Positions 9,587 through 18,322 of a stretch of 48,129 bases of DNA are shown here, piece after piece. Below the pieces are notes generated by a model, which saw nothing but the letters and a program-made list of their open reading frames with translations, ran no database searches and was not told where the DNA came from. Numbering within the stretch: position 1 is the stretch's first letter; every line of letters begins with the position of its first letter. The DNA comes from Actinomycetes bacterium (lineage in GTDB: Bacteria; Actinomycetota; Actinomycetes; JAHEKZ01). The translations under genes were made by a program, and so were the position numbers. The stretch is from assembly GCA_024644435.1 (NCBI GenBank), contig JAHEKZ010000006.1, positions 34,655 to 82,783 of the forward strand, given 5' to 3'.

Positions 9587-9587
9587 A

Positions 9588-9617
9588 GACCTCTCGCTCG
9601 TGCGAGGGGTCTTTTTT
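9588..9617 (+). terminator. Intrinsic terminator between the leader and cimA
   Basis: GACCTCTCGC (9588-9597) pairs with GCGAGGGGTC (9602-9611): 10 bp with one G-T pair and a 4-nt loop, followed directly by six T residues. It ends 15 nt before the cimA start and 1-2 nt before its GGAGG site, so cimA must be read through it. That makes it an attenuator rather than an end-of-operon terminator. Confidence 0.8.
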
Positions 9618-9632
9618 CTGGAGGATGCGACC

Positions 9633-11243
9633 GTGAATCGCCCCGATGACGCTTTCCACGTGTACGACACCACGCTGCGCGACGGCGCCCAGCGTGAAGG
9701 CATCTCCTACTCGATCGCTGACAAGCTCGCGGTTTCTCGTTTGTTGGATGACCTCGGCGTTGGCTTCATTGAAGGGGGATGGCCAGGTGCCCTCCCGAAG
9801 GACACCGAGTTCTTCGCCCGAGCCCGGCAGGAGCTCGACCTGCGGAGCGCCCGTCTGGTCGCGTTCGGCGCCACTCGGCGGGCCGGCACCTCCGCAGCCG
9901 AAGACCCTCAGGTTCGCGCGTTGCTCGAGTCCGGCGCCGACGTCGTCACCTTGGTGGCCAAGTCTGATGTACGGCACGTGACGGAGGCGCTTCGCACGAC
10001 CTTCGATGAGAACCTTGCCATGGTGAGTGACACGGTCGCGTATCTGGTGGGGGAGGGTCGGCAGGTGTTTCTCGACCTCGAGCACTTCTTCGATGGCTAC
10101 CACCACGACCGTGACTACGGACTACGGGTGCTCGATGCCGGCCTGGAAGCCGGCGCCGACGTCGGCGTGCTCTGTGACACCAACGGGGGGATGCTCCCCA
10201 TTGGGATCCATCGGATCGTGGGTGAGGTGCTGGAACGCGGCGCGGGTGTTCGACTGGGCATTCACTGCCAGGATGACACCGGATGCGCCGTCGCCAACAC
10301 CCTCGCCGCCGTCGAGGCAGGCGCCACGCATGTGCAATGCACGGCCAACGGGTACGGCGAGCGCACCGGCAATGCCGACCTGTTCTCGGTGGTGGCAAAC
10401 CTGGAGACCAAGCTCGATCGTCGGGTCCTGCCTCCGGGCCACCTCACAGAGCTGGTTCGGGTGTCCCACGCGCTGGCCGAGATCGCGAACATCGCACCCG
10501 ACACTCACCAGCCTTACGTCGGGGTCTCGGCGTTCGCCCACAAGGCGGGGCTGCATGCGAGCGCCATCAAGGTCTCACCGGATCTCTACAACCATCTTGA
10601 TCCGGCGCTGGTCGGCAACGACATGCGGGTGCTCGTGACCGAAATGGCGGGCCGGGCATCCATCGAGCTGAAAGGGCGTGAGCTGGGCTACGACCTGACC
10701 GAGGATCGTGAGGCGCTGGGCCGAGTGGTTGCCCGGGTCAAGGACCTCGAGGCGCGAGGCTACTCGTTCGAGGCGGCCGACGCCTCGTTCGAGCTGCTGC
10801 TCCGCGATATCACGGAAGCAGACAGTCGTCGCTACTTCACGGTGGAGTCGTGGCGCACGATCGTCGAGCAGCGACCCGGTGGAGAGATCGTCAGTGAGGC
10901 CACGGTGAAAGTGCGTGCGGGCGGTCGCCGTATCGTCGCGACCGGAGAGGGCAACGGGCCGGTCAACGCGCTCGACATCGGCCTGAGGCAAGCGCTCGGT
11001 CAGATCTTCCCGGAGCTGGCGTCGTTGGAGCTCGTCGACTACAAGGTCCGGATCCTGGAGGGAAGTGAAGGGACGGACGCGGTCACTCGAGTCCTTGTCG
11101 AAACCAGCGACGGAAAGGGTGAGTGGGACACCATCGGCGTACACGAGAACGTCATCGCGGCGTCCTGGGTCGCGCTCGAGGAAGCAATCACCTACGGTCT
11201 CCTTCGAGCCGGACGCGTAGCCGAAGAGCACGAGGAGAGCTGA
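9633..11243 (+). CDS. cimA: (R)-citramalate synthase
   Basis: CimA condenses acetyl-CoA and pyruvate to citramalate, the first step of a threonine-independent route to 2-oxobutyrate and isoleucine. The N-terminal TIM barrel has [13 protein letters not shown] and the HMGL signature [20 protein letters not shown] with [16 protein letters not shown]. The C-terminal LeuA-type regulatory domain (about residues 400-530) probably binds isoleucine. Length and [13 protein letters not shown] favour citramalate synthase over LeuA. GTG 9633 has GGAGG 9 nt upstream, whereas the track start at 9600 would begin inside the terminator. Confidence 0.9.
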   Translation: MNRPDDAFHVYDTTLRDGAQREGISYSIADKLAVSRLLDDLGVGFIEGGWPGALPKDTEFFARARQELDLRSARLVAFGATRRAGTSAAEDPQVRALLESGADVVTLVAKSDVRHVTEALRTTFDENLAMVSDTVAYLVGEGRQVFLDLEHFFDGYHHDRDYGLRVLDAGLEAGADVGVLCDTNGGMLPIGIHRIVGEVLERGAGVRLGIHCQDDTGCAVANTLAAVEAGATHVQCTANGYGERTGNADLFSVVANLETKLDRRVLPPGHLTELVRVSHALAEIANIAPDTHQPYVGVSAFAHKAGLHASAIKVSPDLYNHLDPALVGNDMRVLVTEMAGRASIELKGRELGYDLTEDREALGRVVARVKDLEARGYSFEAADASFELLLRDITEADSRRYFTVESWRTIVEQRPGGEIVSEATVKVRAGGRRIVATGEGNGPVNALDIGLRQALGQIFPELASLELVDYKVRILEGSEGTDAVTRVLVETSDGKGEWDTIGVHENVIAASWVALEEAITYGLLRAGRVAEEHEES

Positions 11244-11250
11244 TCCACCG

Positions 11251-12288
11251 ATGGCCGCTGGGCGCGTACGACGAGTGATCAGGCGCGGAGCCCTCGTTCT
11301 TGGTGCATTCTTTGGCTCGCTCCTTCTCGTGGCTGCGGTGGTTGCTCTCTGGCCCATGAGCACCGCCGAGCTGGAGGTGGCCCATTCCAACCCCGCACGC
11401 TCCTACGACGAGGCGGTTGACCAGTTCAACGACTGGGCGTCCGATGAGACTGACCTCGGGGTCTTCGAACCGTGTCGAAGTGGTCTGTACGCGTCCGGGA
11501 AACCGACTGATGTCTCGGTTGTACTTCTGCACGGGCTGACCAACTGCCCGCGTCAGTTCCAAGAGATGGCCAGCGACCTGCAGTCCGATGGCTACAACGT
11601 GGTCGTTCTCCGTGCTCCTGACCACGGGCTGGCAAACTCGAGTGGGGAGTCCATCGGAGATGTGTCTTTGGTGTCGGACTTCCGAGCCCAAGACCTGATC
11701 GACTGGGCTGACACGTCAATCGACATCGCATCCGGTCTCGGTGGTGAGGTTCGCGTGCTGGGGCTGTCGATGGGAGGTACTGCTGCCGCTTGGTCTGCGC
11801 AGTTCCGCGACGTTGATCGGGTGGTGACGGTGGCGCCGGCGCTCGGGCTCGCCCGTCTTCCAGGCTTCGCCAACGCGCCCTTCACCAACTTCTTCGCTCG
11901 GGTGCCGCCAATCTCGATACGTGTCACTGGAGACCTTGACCACAGCTACGCAGGTGAGAACAGCCGTGCTGCGGCAGAGATGCTCCTGCTCGGGCGCGCT
12001 GTCCGTGATGCGGCCGCTACCACCGAGCCTCTGACCGACAGCATCAGCGTGATCGTGAATGGAGCGGACGACCAGGTGCGCAACGATGACATCGCTTCGC
12101 TGGCTGACGATTGGAGCGACCGTGGAGCGGCCGTGAGAACGTTCACGTTCCCTGCTTCCCTCGGGCTGGTTCACGACGTGGTCGACGTCCAGCAACCCTT
12201 GCAGCAAACCGATGTGACCTGGCCGCTGCTGCTCGCCAGCCTTGAGCGCCCCGCTGGCGAGGAGCTCCAGCTCGATCAGCCGGGGTGA
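11251..12288 (+). CDS. Membrane-anchored alpha/beta hydrolase
   Basis: An N-terminal membrane segment (about residues 12-34, GALVLGAFFGSLLLVAAVVAL) precedes an alpha/beta hydrolase domain on the outer face. The oxyanion-loop strand reads VVLLHGLTNCPRQF and the nucleophile elbow is LGLSMGG. An Asp in GADDQVRND and a His in GLVHDVV are plausible triad members. Esterase or lipase activity is likely; the substrate is unknown. The start is 7 nt after cimA, with GGAGAG overlapping the cimA end, so the two are probably co-transcribed. Confidence 0.8.
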   Translation: MAAGRVRRVIRRGALVLGAFFGSLLLVAAVVALWPMSTAELEVAHSNPARSYDEAVDQFNDWASDETDLGVFEPCRSGLYASGKPTDVSVVLLHGLTNCPRQFQEMASDLQSDGYNVVVLRAPDHGLANSSGESIGDVSLVSDFRAQDLIDWADTSIDIASGLGGEVRVLGLSMGGTAAAWSAQFRDVDRVVTVAPALGLARLPGFANAPFTNFFARVPPISIRVTGDLDHSYAGENSRAAAEMLLLGRAVRDAAATTEPLTDSISVIVNGADDQVRNDDIASLADDWSDRGAAVRTFTFPASLGLVHDVVDVQQPLQQTDVTWPLLLASLERPAGEELQLDQPG

Positions 12289-12293
12289 TCGAG

Positions 12294-14240
12294 CTAATTG
12301 CCGTCACGCACGATGCCGGCGACCACCCGCAGCGTCAGAATGGCGCTGCTTGCTAGACCCAGGTAACCGAGAAGTTCGTCGAGTGGAACGCCTTCGGTGA
12401 GCTCGGGTCCGCCCTCCACTCCTAGCAGCAGGACTGAGCCGACTCCGAGCATGACCGCCACGAGCCCGAGCACGACCCGGTTGACCAGCCGCGTCAAGAT
12501 GCGAACGTCATGGTCACTTCGCAGGAAGGACACACGCGCCTCGAGCTTCCCTGATGTCAGCTGATCGAGCATCGTGTCGATGCGCAGGGGCAGGCGGCGG
12601 ATCCTAGGGAACTGAGTGGTGAGCTCCTTCATCACCAGTGTTTGGATGCCTTCGCCGCGCAGTGGGGCCCCCAGTCGTTCGACTGCAACCGACCGTGCCT
12701 CGGCGAGGAGGTCGAAGTCGGGGGAGATGGTGCGAAGGGTCCCTTCGAGCGAAATGAGGGTGCGGATGAGCAGGGTGATCTCGGGGCGTAGCACGATCTG
12801 GAACTCGCCAAGCAGGCGTACGAGGTCGCCGAGCAGCTGAACGTCGAGCTTGGCTCCTGGCGCCAAGCTCGATCCGAGCATGCTGCCGATGGCTCGCTCG
12901 AGGTCGCGCGGTCGAACTTCCTCGCGGAACGTTGCCAGGTCCTCAACCGCCTGCCGCATGGTCTCGGTGTCACCGGACGCCAGACCGCCAAGCAGGCTCA
13001 TCATCGCCGTGCGCTCGGTGGGGCCGAGTCGCCCGACCGCGCCGAGGTCGATGAGTCCGAGGCTCCCGTCTTCTAGGAGCAGGATGTTGCCAGGATGCGG
13101 ATCGGCATGGAATACGCCCTCATCGAAGATGTGGTGAAAGAACAGGCGGATAAGTCGGGTGGCCAGCTCGTCGGGCGACTCAGCGCCGGCCGCTACCGCT
13201 TTGCTGTCGGCGACGCTGTTTCCCGTTAGAGCTTCCTGCACCAGCACATACCGCCCGGAGAGCTCGCGGTAGATATGGGGAATGTGAACGCCCATGTCGT
13301 CGGGTGTCGCGGCATCGAGGAGGTCGGCGTTGGCGGCCTCGATCGTGAAGTCGAGCTCCTCGGCCAGACCGTCAGAGAACTCGGCAGCCATTGCCTCAGG
13401 GCTCAACGACAGCCCCAGGGTCGTGCGCTTCTCGACGAATCGGGCTGCCGCCATCAATGCCCTGCGGTCCCGGTCAAAGGCTGCCTCGAGCCCCGGCCGC
13501 TGCACCTTGACGATCACCGGGGTGCCATCGGCAAGGGTGGCGCGATAGGCGTGCGCGATCGACCCAGCAGCGATTGGATCCCAGTCGAAGGTGGCAAAGA
13601 CCTCATTCGTAGAGCGACCCAGGTGACGTTCCACGCGGCGAGCCATTACGTCCCGAGGAGCCGGCTCCACCGAGCTGCGCAGCAGCGCCAGCTCTTGGCA
13701 GAATGCCGGCGGCAAGACGTCGTCGCGCGTGGACGCCACCTGACCGAGCTTGACGAACATGCCGCCCGCCTGCTCCACCGTGGCTCGCACCGACACGGCC
13801 GCTGACACACCGGGTGCGGTGGTTCCGTCGGACGCGGTGTCCAGAGAGTCTCGGCCAATCCCATTGGCGCGGGCGATCCGCAGCAGTTCCCAGTACCGGG
13901 TGAGGTAGGAAACAGTGTTGCGTGCATCGCGGATGGGGTGCGGGACGACGACCAGGCCGGCCTGGCTCCCGGTCGCCAGACTCCCAGCTGGCGCTGCTAG
14001 GTCGAAGGCGACGACGAGCATCATGGTGAACAGCAGGGACAGCAGGATCGTGTCGAGGAGCAGCCCGGACTCCCCAAAGGCCCTGTCTCCCAGACCGGCG
14101 GCCACGGCCAGGCCGAGCCCCCAGCCGAGAAGGCCCGCGATCGCCAGGCTCAACCACCCACGGCGCACGCCGAGGAGGCGGCCACTGATCACGGTCGTGG
14201 GCACAGCGAGGACGACAAGGATCAGCAGTTGAAGGGCCAT
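12294..14240 (-). CDS. ABC1/UbiB-family atypical kinase, membrane protein
   Basis: The 648 residues comprise N-terminal membrane helices (about 1-85), an ABC1 kinase-like domain (about 150-450) and two C-terminal helices. Seen motifs are VKVQRPGLEAAF (ATP-site Lys), ELDFTIEAANADLL, HADPHPGNILL (catalytic loop) and LIDLGAVG (metal loop). Relatives in bacteria support ubiquinone synthesis. In menaquinone-using actinobacteria the role is unclear, perhaps lipid or quinone handling. The upstream TATCAT with a 7-nt gap to the ATG suggests a leaderless mRNA. It is convergent with the alpha/beta hydrolase. Confidence 0.85.
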   Translation of the reverse strand: MALQLLILVVLAVPTTVISGRLLGVRRGWLSLAIAGLLGWGLGLAVAAGLGDRAFGESGLLLDTILLSLLFTMMLVVAFDLAAPAGSLATGSQAGLVVVPHPIRDARNTVSYLTRYWELLRIARANGIGRDSLDTASDGTTAPGVSAAVSVRATVEQAGGMFVKLGQVASTRDDVLPPAFCQELALLRSSVEPAPRDVMARRVERHLGRSTNEVFATFDWDPIAAGSIAHAYRATLADGTPVIVKVQRPGLEAAFDRDRRALMAAARFVEKRTTLGLSLSPEAMAAEFSDGLAEELDFTIEAANADLLDAATPDDMGVHIPHIYRELSGRYVLVQEALTGNSVADSKAVAAGAESPDELATRLIRLFFHHIFDEGVFHADPHPGNILLLEDGSLGLIDLGAVGRLGPTERTAMMSLLGGLASGDTETMRQAVEDLATFREEVRPRDLERAIGSMLGSSLAPGAKLDVQLLGDLVRLLGEFQIVLRPEITLLIRTLISLEGTLRTISPDFDLLAEARSVAVERLGAPLRGEGIQTLVMKELTTQFPRIRRLPLRIDTMLDQLTSGKLEARVSFLRSDHDVRILTRLVNRVVLGLVAVMLGVGSVLLLGVEGGPELTEGVPLDELLGYLGLASSAILTLRVVAGIVRDGN

Positions 14241-14247
14241 GTCAGGG

Positions 14248-14253
14248 ATGATA
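14248..14253 (-). promoter_or_regulatory. -10 element of the UbiB-family gene
   Basis: On the minus strand TATCAT (5 of 6 to consensus) stands 7 nt before the ATG, predicting a leaderless transcript. The -35 region is weak. Confidence 0.5.
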
Positions 14254-14301
14254 GGGGATTGGTCCGATCTGTCCCGTTGGGTACTTCTCGCCAGTCGCCG
14301 G

Positions 14302-14307
14302 TACCAT
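14302..14307 (+). promoter_or_regulatory. -10 element of the acyltransferase gene
   Basis: TACCAT stands 7 nt before the ATG at 14315, again predicting a leaderless mRNA. It is divergent from the UbiB promoter in the same 74-nt gap. Confidence 0.45.
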
Positions 14308-14314
14308 TGCGCTG

Positions 14315-16243
14315 ATGCTGCTTCGCGTTTCCTCGACTGATTTCACCACGCAGTCTTCTGCCGGTTCCGGCCCTGCCGGTGACGCCTCTGTGCGCCCACG
14401 TCGAGACAACACGCGCCTTCCCTATCTCCCGGGTCTCGACGGTGTCCGTGCTTTCGCTGTGATGGCGGTGCTCCTGTTCCACTTGCCTGCCCGGTTGCTT
14501 CCTGGTGGTTTCCTCGGGGTCGACGTCTTCTTCGTGCTCTCTGGCTTTCTGATCACCACGCTCTTGCTCGGTGAGATGGAGAGGACCTCTGGGCTCCGGT
14601 TCGGCGCGTTTTATTCGAGGCGGGCCCGCCGATTGCTTCCGGCACTGCTCGCCGTCCTGCTTGTCTCCGCAGTCTTGGTGCTGACAGTGGCTCGTGATGC
14701 AGCCTCCGTCTTCCGGCAGGACGCGATCTCGGCGCTTACCTACACCACGAACTGGTGGTACATCTTCGACGACCGCAGCTACTTCGAGGTGTTGGGACGC
14801 CCACCGTTGCTGCAGCATCTGTGGTCGCTCGGCATCGAGGAGCAGTTCTACCTGGTGTGGCCCGCTGTGGCTTTCTTCGCATGGAAGCGATGGGGACGCC
14901 GTGGGGTGGGAGTCACGGCCGTCCTCGGTGCGTTGATGTCGACGATTCTGATGGGCGTTCTCGCTGTTCAGGCCGACATCCCCGCATCGACTGACACGGC
15001 TCGTCTCTACTTCGGTGCCGACACCCATGCGATGACCGTGCTGGTCGGAGCGGCGCTTGCTGTCGTGTGGCGGCCGGGTGCGCTGCCCCGGCAGATTCCC
15101 CGATCCGCACAGCGAGTCGTTGCGGTGACGGGAGTGGGGGCGATTGTCGCGTTGTCCGCGGTCTTCGTGTGGGGCGCTGAGTCTTCGGCATGGCTCTTTC
15201 GAGGGGGATTCCTCGGCGTGGCGATCATCACCGCGCTGCTTGTCATGGCTGCCTCGCACCCGGCTGCGAGGTTCGGTCTGCTGCTCGGAAACCCCGTCAT
15301 GAGGTGGCTCGGCACGCGGTCCTACGGCATCTACCTCTGGCACTGGCCGATCTTCATGGTCACCAGGCCCGACCTCGACGTCGCCCTGCGCGGGTGGTGG
15401 TCGGCAGCTCTCTCACTGGGTCTCACCTTCGCTGCGGCAGAGGTCAGCTACCGATGGCTCGAGATGCCCATCCGCCGCGGCGCACTCAGCCGTTGGCGAT
15501 CGCGGATCTCCACCGGAGCGGTGCGGGCCAAGGTCGAGGCCGTTGGGGTAGCGAGCCTCACCGTTGCCGTCCTGGCCGCGGGCGGAGTGGCTCTGGCCTC
15601 CATGCCGGCCGTCGACAGCACGACCTACCTCGGGGGCGTAACCGAAGCCGGCGCCGGTGACCTGACAGCCAAGTCCAGTTCACCCGATACCGATTCTGGT
15701 TCCGGGCTGAGCGCGAAGGAACGACGGGAACAGCGACGTGAGAAGCGGATCGCCGCTCTGCCGCTGGAACAGCGACCCATCACCGCAGTCGGCGACTCAG
15801 TACTGCTGGGGGCGCGCACCGCGCTGAGCGAGCGACTGCCTCGCGTGACAGTCGACGCGGCGGTCGGCCGGCAGCCGGTAGACATTGCCAACCGCGTGCG
15901 CGAGCGGATCAAGTTTGATCGCCTTGCTGACGTCCTGATTCTTCAGACGGGGACCAACGGCACTCCGGACCCGCAGGGTTTCCCGGACTTCTTGGAGGGC
16001 CTGGGTGACCTGGAGCGGGTCGTCGTCCCCACGGTGCGCTCGCAGGTGCCGTGGATGGGTCAGAGCAACGACACGATCAGGGCTGCTGCCGCCAGGCTGG
16101 ACAACGTGGTGGTCGCCGACTGGGCTCGCGAGTCGGCCGGTCATCGAGACTACTTCGAGGCGGACGGTACCCACCTGACTCCTCGCGGTCAGCAGGCTTA
16201 TGCGCGGTTGATCCTCAGGGCGCTCCAGCAGCCCGAGAGGTGA
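14315..16243 (+). CDS. OafA-type membrane acyltransferase with C-terminal SGNH domain
   Basis: This is an acyltransferase-3 integral membrane protein (about residues 35-385, around ten helices) fused to an extracytoplasmic SGNH domain (about 490-640). LPGLDGVRAFAVMAVLLFH and GVDVFFVLSGFLI are the family start; FYSRRARRLLPA carries the conserved Arg motif. The SGNH part shows TAVGDSVLLGARTAL, LQTGTNGTPD and DGTHLTPRGQQAYA. Such proteins O-acylate surface sugars or peptidoglycan, the membrane part supplying the acyl group and SGNH transferring it. The target is unknown. Confidence 0.88.
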   Translation: MLLRVSSTDFTTQSSAGSGPAGDASVRPRRDNTRLPYLPGLDGVRAFAVMAVLLFHLPARLLPGGFLGVDVFFVLSGFLITTLLLGEMERTSGLRFGAFYSRRARRLLPALLAVLLVSAVLVLTVARDAASVFRQDAISALTYTTNWWYIFDDRSYFEVLGRPPLLQHLWSLGIEEQFYLVWPAVAFFAWKRWGRRGVGVTAVLGALMSTILMGVLAVQADIPASTDTARLYFGADTHAMTVLVGAALAVVWRPGALPRQIPRSAQRVVAVTGVGAIVALSAVFVWGAESSAWLFRGGFLGVAIITALLVMAASHPAARFGLLLGNPVMRWLGTRSYGIYLWHWPIFMVTRPDLDVALRGWWSAALSLGLTFAAAEVSYRWLEMPIRRGALSRWRSRISTGAVRAKVEAVGVASLTVAVLAAGGVALASMPAVDSTTYLGGVTEAGAGDLTAKSSSPDTDSGSGLSAKERREQRREKRIAALPLEQRPITAVGDSVLLGARTALSERLPRVTVDAAVGRQPVDIANRVRERIKFDRLADVLILQTGTNGTPDPQGFPDFLEGLGDLERVVVPTVRSQVPWMGQSNDTIRAAAARLDNVVVADWARESAGHRDYFEADGTHLTPRGQQAYARLILRALQQPER

Positions 16244-16261
16244 CGCAGGCGCCCTACCGGG

Positions 16262-16267
16262 TAACGT
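16262..16267 (+). promoter_or_regulatory. -10 element of the FAH-family gene
   Basis: TAACGT lies 7 nt before the GTG start at 16275 in the 31-nt gap after the acyltransferase gene. It predicts a separate, leaderless transcript. Confidence 0.45.
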
Positions 16268-16274
16268 CCAACCC

Positions 16275-17060
16275 GTGCGTATCGCTCGCTTCACCGTTGC
16301 AGACCAGATCGCCTATGGAGTGGTTGACGGCGACACCGACGACATGTCGACCCTGACGGTCAATGCCATCGACGGCCACCCCTTTGCCCCGTTCGAACGG
16401 ACGTCAGCGCGGTTTCCGCTGAGTGATGTCCGGCTGCTGCCCCCGGTGCTGCCGAACAAGCTGATCGGGATCGGTAAGAACTACGCCGACCATGCGCGAG
16501 AGATGGGGGGAGAGCCGCCGGCCACCCCCATCATGTTCCTGAAGCCGTCGACGACCGTGATCGGACCGAACGAGTCGGTCGTGCTGCCCGAGCAGTCGCA
16601 GCAGGTCGAGTTCGAGGGTGAAATCGCGGTGGTGATCGGACGCCTGTCACGTGAGGTCCCGTCGGAGCGCGTCAGCGAGGTCGTCCTCGGGTATACCTGC
16701 GCAAACGACGTGACGGCGCGAGACCTACAGCGCAGCGACGGGCAATGGACTCGAGCCAAAGGGTTCGACACCTTCTGTCCTCTTGGCCCCTGGATCGAGA
16801 CCGAGGTCGATCCAGACTCTCTTGCTGTGCGCACCGAGGTCAACGGTGAGACGCGTCAGTCGGCCCCCGCCTCCGACATGGTCCATTCGATTGCTGATCT
16901 GGTGGTGTTCGCCTCGTCGGTCATGACGCTCATTCCCGGTGACGTGATCCTGACCGGCACACCGGCCGGAGTCGGCCCCCTCAACGACGGTGACCGGGTG
17001 TCGGTGACCGTGGCTGGTGTCGGCCGGCTCGACCATCGTGTGGTGGTGGCCGCCGGCTGA
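16275..17060 (+). CDS. Fumarylacetoacetate hydrolase (FAH) family protein
   Basis: The 261 residues have the FAH fold: an N-terminal region, then IGIGKNYADHAREMG, the metal-site segment VEFEGEIAVVIG (two Glu), GYTCANDVTARDLQ, and TGTPAGVGPL near the end. Family members include acylpyruvases, oxaloacetate decarboxylases and homoprotocatechuate-pathway hydrolases/isomerases; the substrate cannot be read from sequence. Its mycobacterial counterpart (Rv2993c) sits beside gltX as part of the same conserved block. Confidence 0.85.
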   Translation: MRIARFTVADQIAYGVVDGDTDDMSTLTVNAIDGHPFAPFERTSARFPLSDVRLLPPVLPNKLIGIGKNYADHAREMGGEPPATPIMFLKPSTTVIGPNESVVLPEQSQQVEFEGEIAVVIGRLSREVPSERVSEVVLGYTCANDVTARDLQRSDGQWTRAKGFDTFCPLGPWIETEVDPDSLAVRTEVNGETRQSAPASDMVHSIADLVVFASSVMTLIPGDVILTGTPAGVGPLNDGDRVSVTVAGVGRLDHRVVVAAG

Positions 17061-17064
17061 TCCG

Positions 17065-17685
17065 TCACGCCCTCCTGGTCCGGGTCGGCACGCCTACGAC
17101 CAGGTGCCACAGTGAAGCGAGCAGGACTCCCAGCGCCGCTCCGCCAACCACGTCGAGGGGAAGGTGCGCGCCGACCACGACTCGGGACAGCGCGACGGTG
17201 GCTGCGAGGACCCATGCCACCGTCCGCCACCGTGGGGTCAGGTACGGCGAGATGACGGCGGCGCAGGCGAAGGCGACCGTTGCGTGTCCACTCACGAAGC
17301 CGAGTCCCTCGGTCACCGCGGTGGATCGCACTGCTGCGTCTCCGAGCTCGGCCGCGGGTCGTCCGCGCTCGATACCGGCCTTCATGGCCTTGGCGAGCCA
17401 CCACCCACCCCAACCGGCCACCAGGGCCCCAGCCGTGGGGCGCCAGGAACGCGAGACCTGCCAACCGACCAGCGCAACGATCGGCGGTGCCCAGGCGCTG
17501 CCCAGCTGCATCGGCAGCCAGAGGACATAGTCGAGCGAGCGCGGAACCTCGTGCAGGCCGCTAAAGACCTGAGCCTCCCAGGTCGGCACACCACGGGCAG
17601 CGATTGCCGATGACCCGGCCAGAACCGCGGCGCTGGCGGCTGCACTCCACGCCCATCGGCGCGGGCGGACGACAGAGGTCGGCAT
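17065..17685 (-). CDS. PAP2-family membrane phosphatase
   Basis: The 206 residues include several hydrophobic helices and the tripartite PAP2 signature: KAGIERGRP, GFVSGHATVAFA, and SRVVVGAHLPLDVVGG with the catalytic His. Such enzymes dephosphorylate lipid phosphates such as phosphatidate or undecaprenyl pyrophosphate at the outer face of the membrane. The gene starts 4 nt after the SGNH gene's stop on the same strand, so the two form a likely operon. The substrate is unknown. Confidence 0.87.
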   Translation of the reverse strand: MPTSVVRPRRWAWSAAASAAVLAGSSAIAARGVPTWEAQVFSGLHEVPRSLDYVLWLPMQLGSAWAPPIVALVGWQVSRSWRPTAGALVAGWGGWWLAKAMKAGIERGRPAAELGDAAVRSTAVTEGLGFVSGHATVAFACAAVISPYLTPRWRTVAWVLAATVALSRVVVGAHLPLDVVGGAALGVLLASLWHLVVGVPTRTRRA

Positions 17686-17689
17686 CGCG

Positions 17690-18259
17690 TCAGCCTCGAC
17701 TCACGACGGCATCGACCCGGCGGTCGATGAGACGGGCATACTTCTTCGCGCCGCTGGACGTGAGGTGGTAGCCGTCCGACTCGACGACTCGTGGGTGGCG
17801 TTTGACGAAACGTCTCCAGTCGATGAGGTAGGTGTTGGAGAAGCGCGCTGCGCATCGCTTGATCACCCGGTTGTTCGGCTTGGCCCAGCTGCGAGGCACC
17901 TTGACCGTCACAAGGAACAGTCGACGCTTGCTGCCGACGGCAGTGTGCATCGCGCGACACTGCTGCTTGGTGAACGTGCCATTCGTGCCGAGGTGCACGA
18001 CGACGTTCGTGCGCAGGGAACGGTCGCGGACCTTGGCTCGCAACAGATCCAACCCCGTCTGCACCTGGCGACTTGTCTTGGCGTCTACCGTGAAACCTCG
18101 GTGAACGAGCCGCGCCTTGGCGCCCAGCATCACCGAGTCGCCCAGCGCAAACCGCCCCGGTGAGGCGGCCTGTGCCGATCCGGCGGGCAGCTGGACGCCT
18201 GCGGCGAGAAGGACGGCAACAACCACGGCTATGCCGTGACGCACGACGGGGAAATGCAC
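17690..18259 (-). CDS. Secreted small SGNH-domain protein
   Basis: A signal peptide (MHFPVVRHGIAVVVAVLLAAG, cleavage likely after AQA) precedes an SGNH-like domain of about 155 residues: FALGDSVMLGAKARL, VVVHLGTNGTF and DGYHLTSSGAKKYA. The domain is clearly related to the C-terminal SGNH part of the 14315-16243 acyltransferase (GDSVLLGA, TGTNGT, DGTHLT). It looks like a stand-alone version of that transfer domain. GTG start with AAGGAG about 8 nt upstream. It is divergent from the kinase-flippase gene. Confidence 0.78.
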   Translation of the reverse strand: MHFPVVRHGIAVVVAVLLAAGVQLPAGSAQAASPGRFALGDSVMLGAKARLVHRGFTVDAKTSRQVQTGLDLLRAKVRDRSLRTNVVVHLGTNGTFTKQQCRAMHTAVGSKRRLFLVTVKVPRSWAKPNNRVIKRCAARFSNTYLIDWRRFVKRHPRVVESDGYHLTSSGAKKYARLIDRRVDAVVSRG

Positions 18260-18322
18260 TACTGATCTCCTTCGGCGAGTTGAGGTGGCCGATCACCGCA
18301 AGATCGGCCAAGATCATCGATC

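Noticed and set aside
12294-14240. Plus-strand ORFs across the UbiB-family gene
   Set aside because: They are short, Ser/Arg-rich shadows; the minus-strand protein has full ABC1 kinase motifs.
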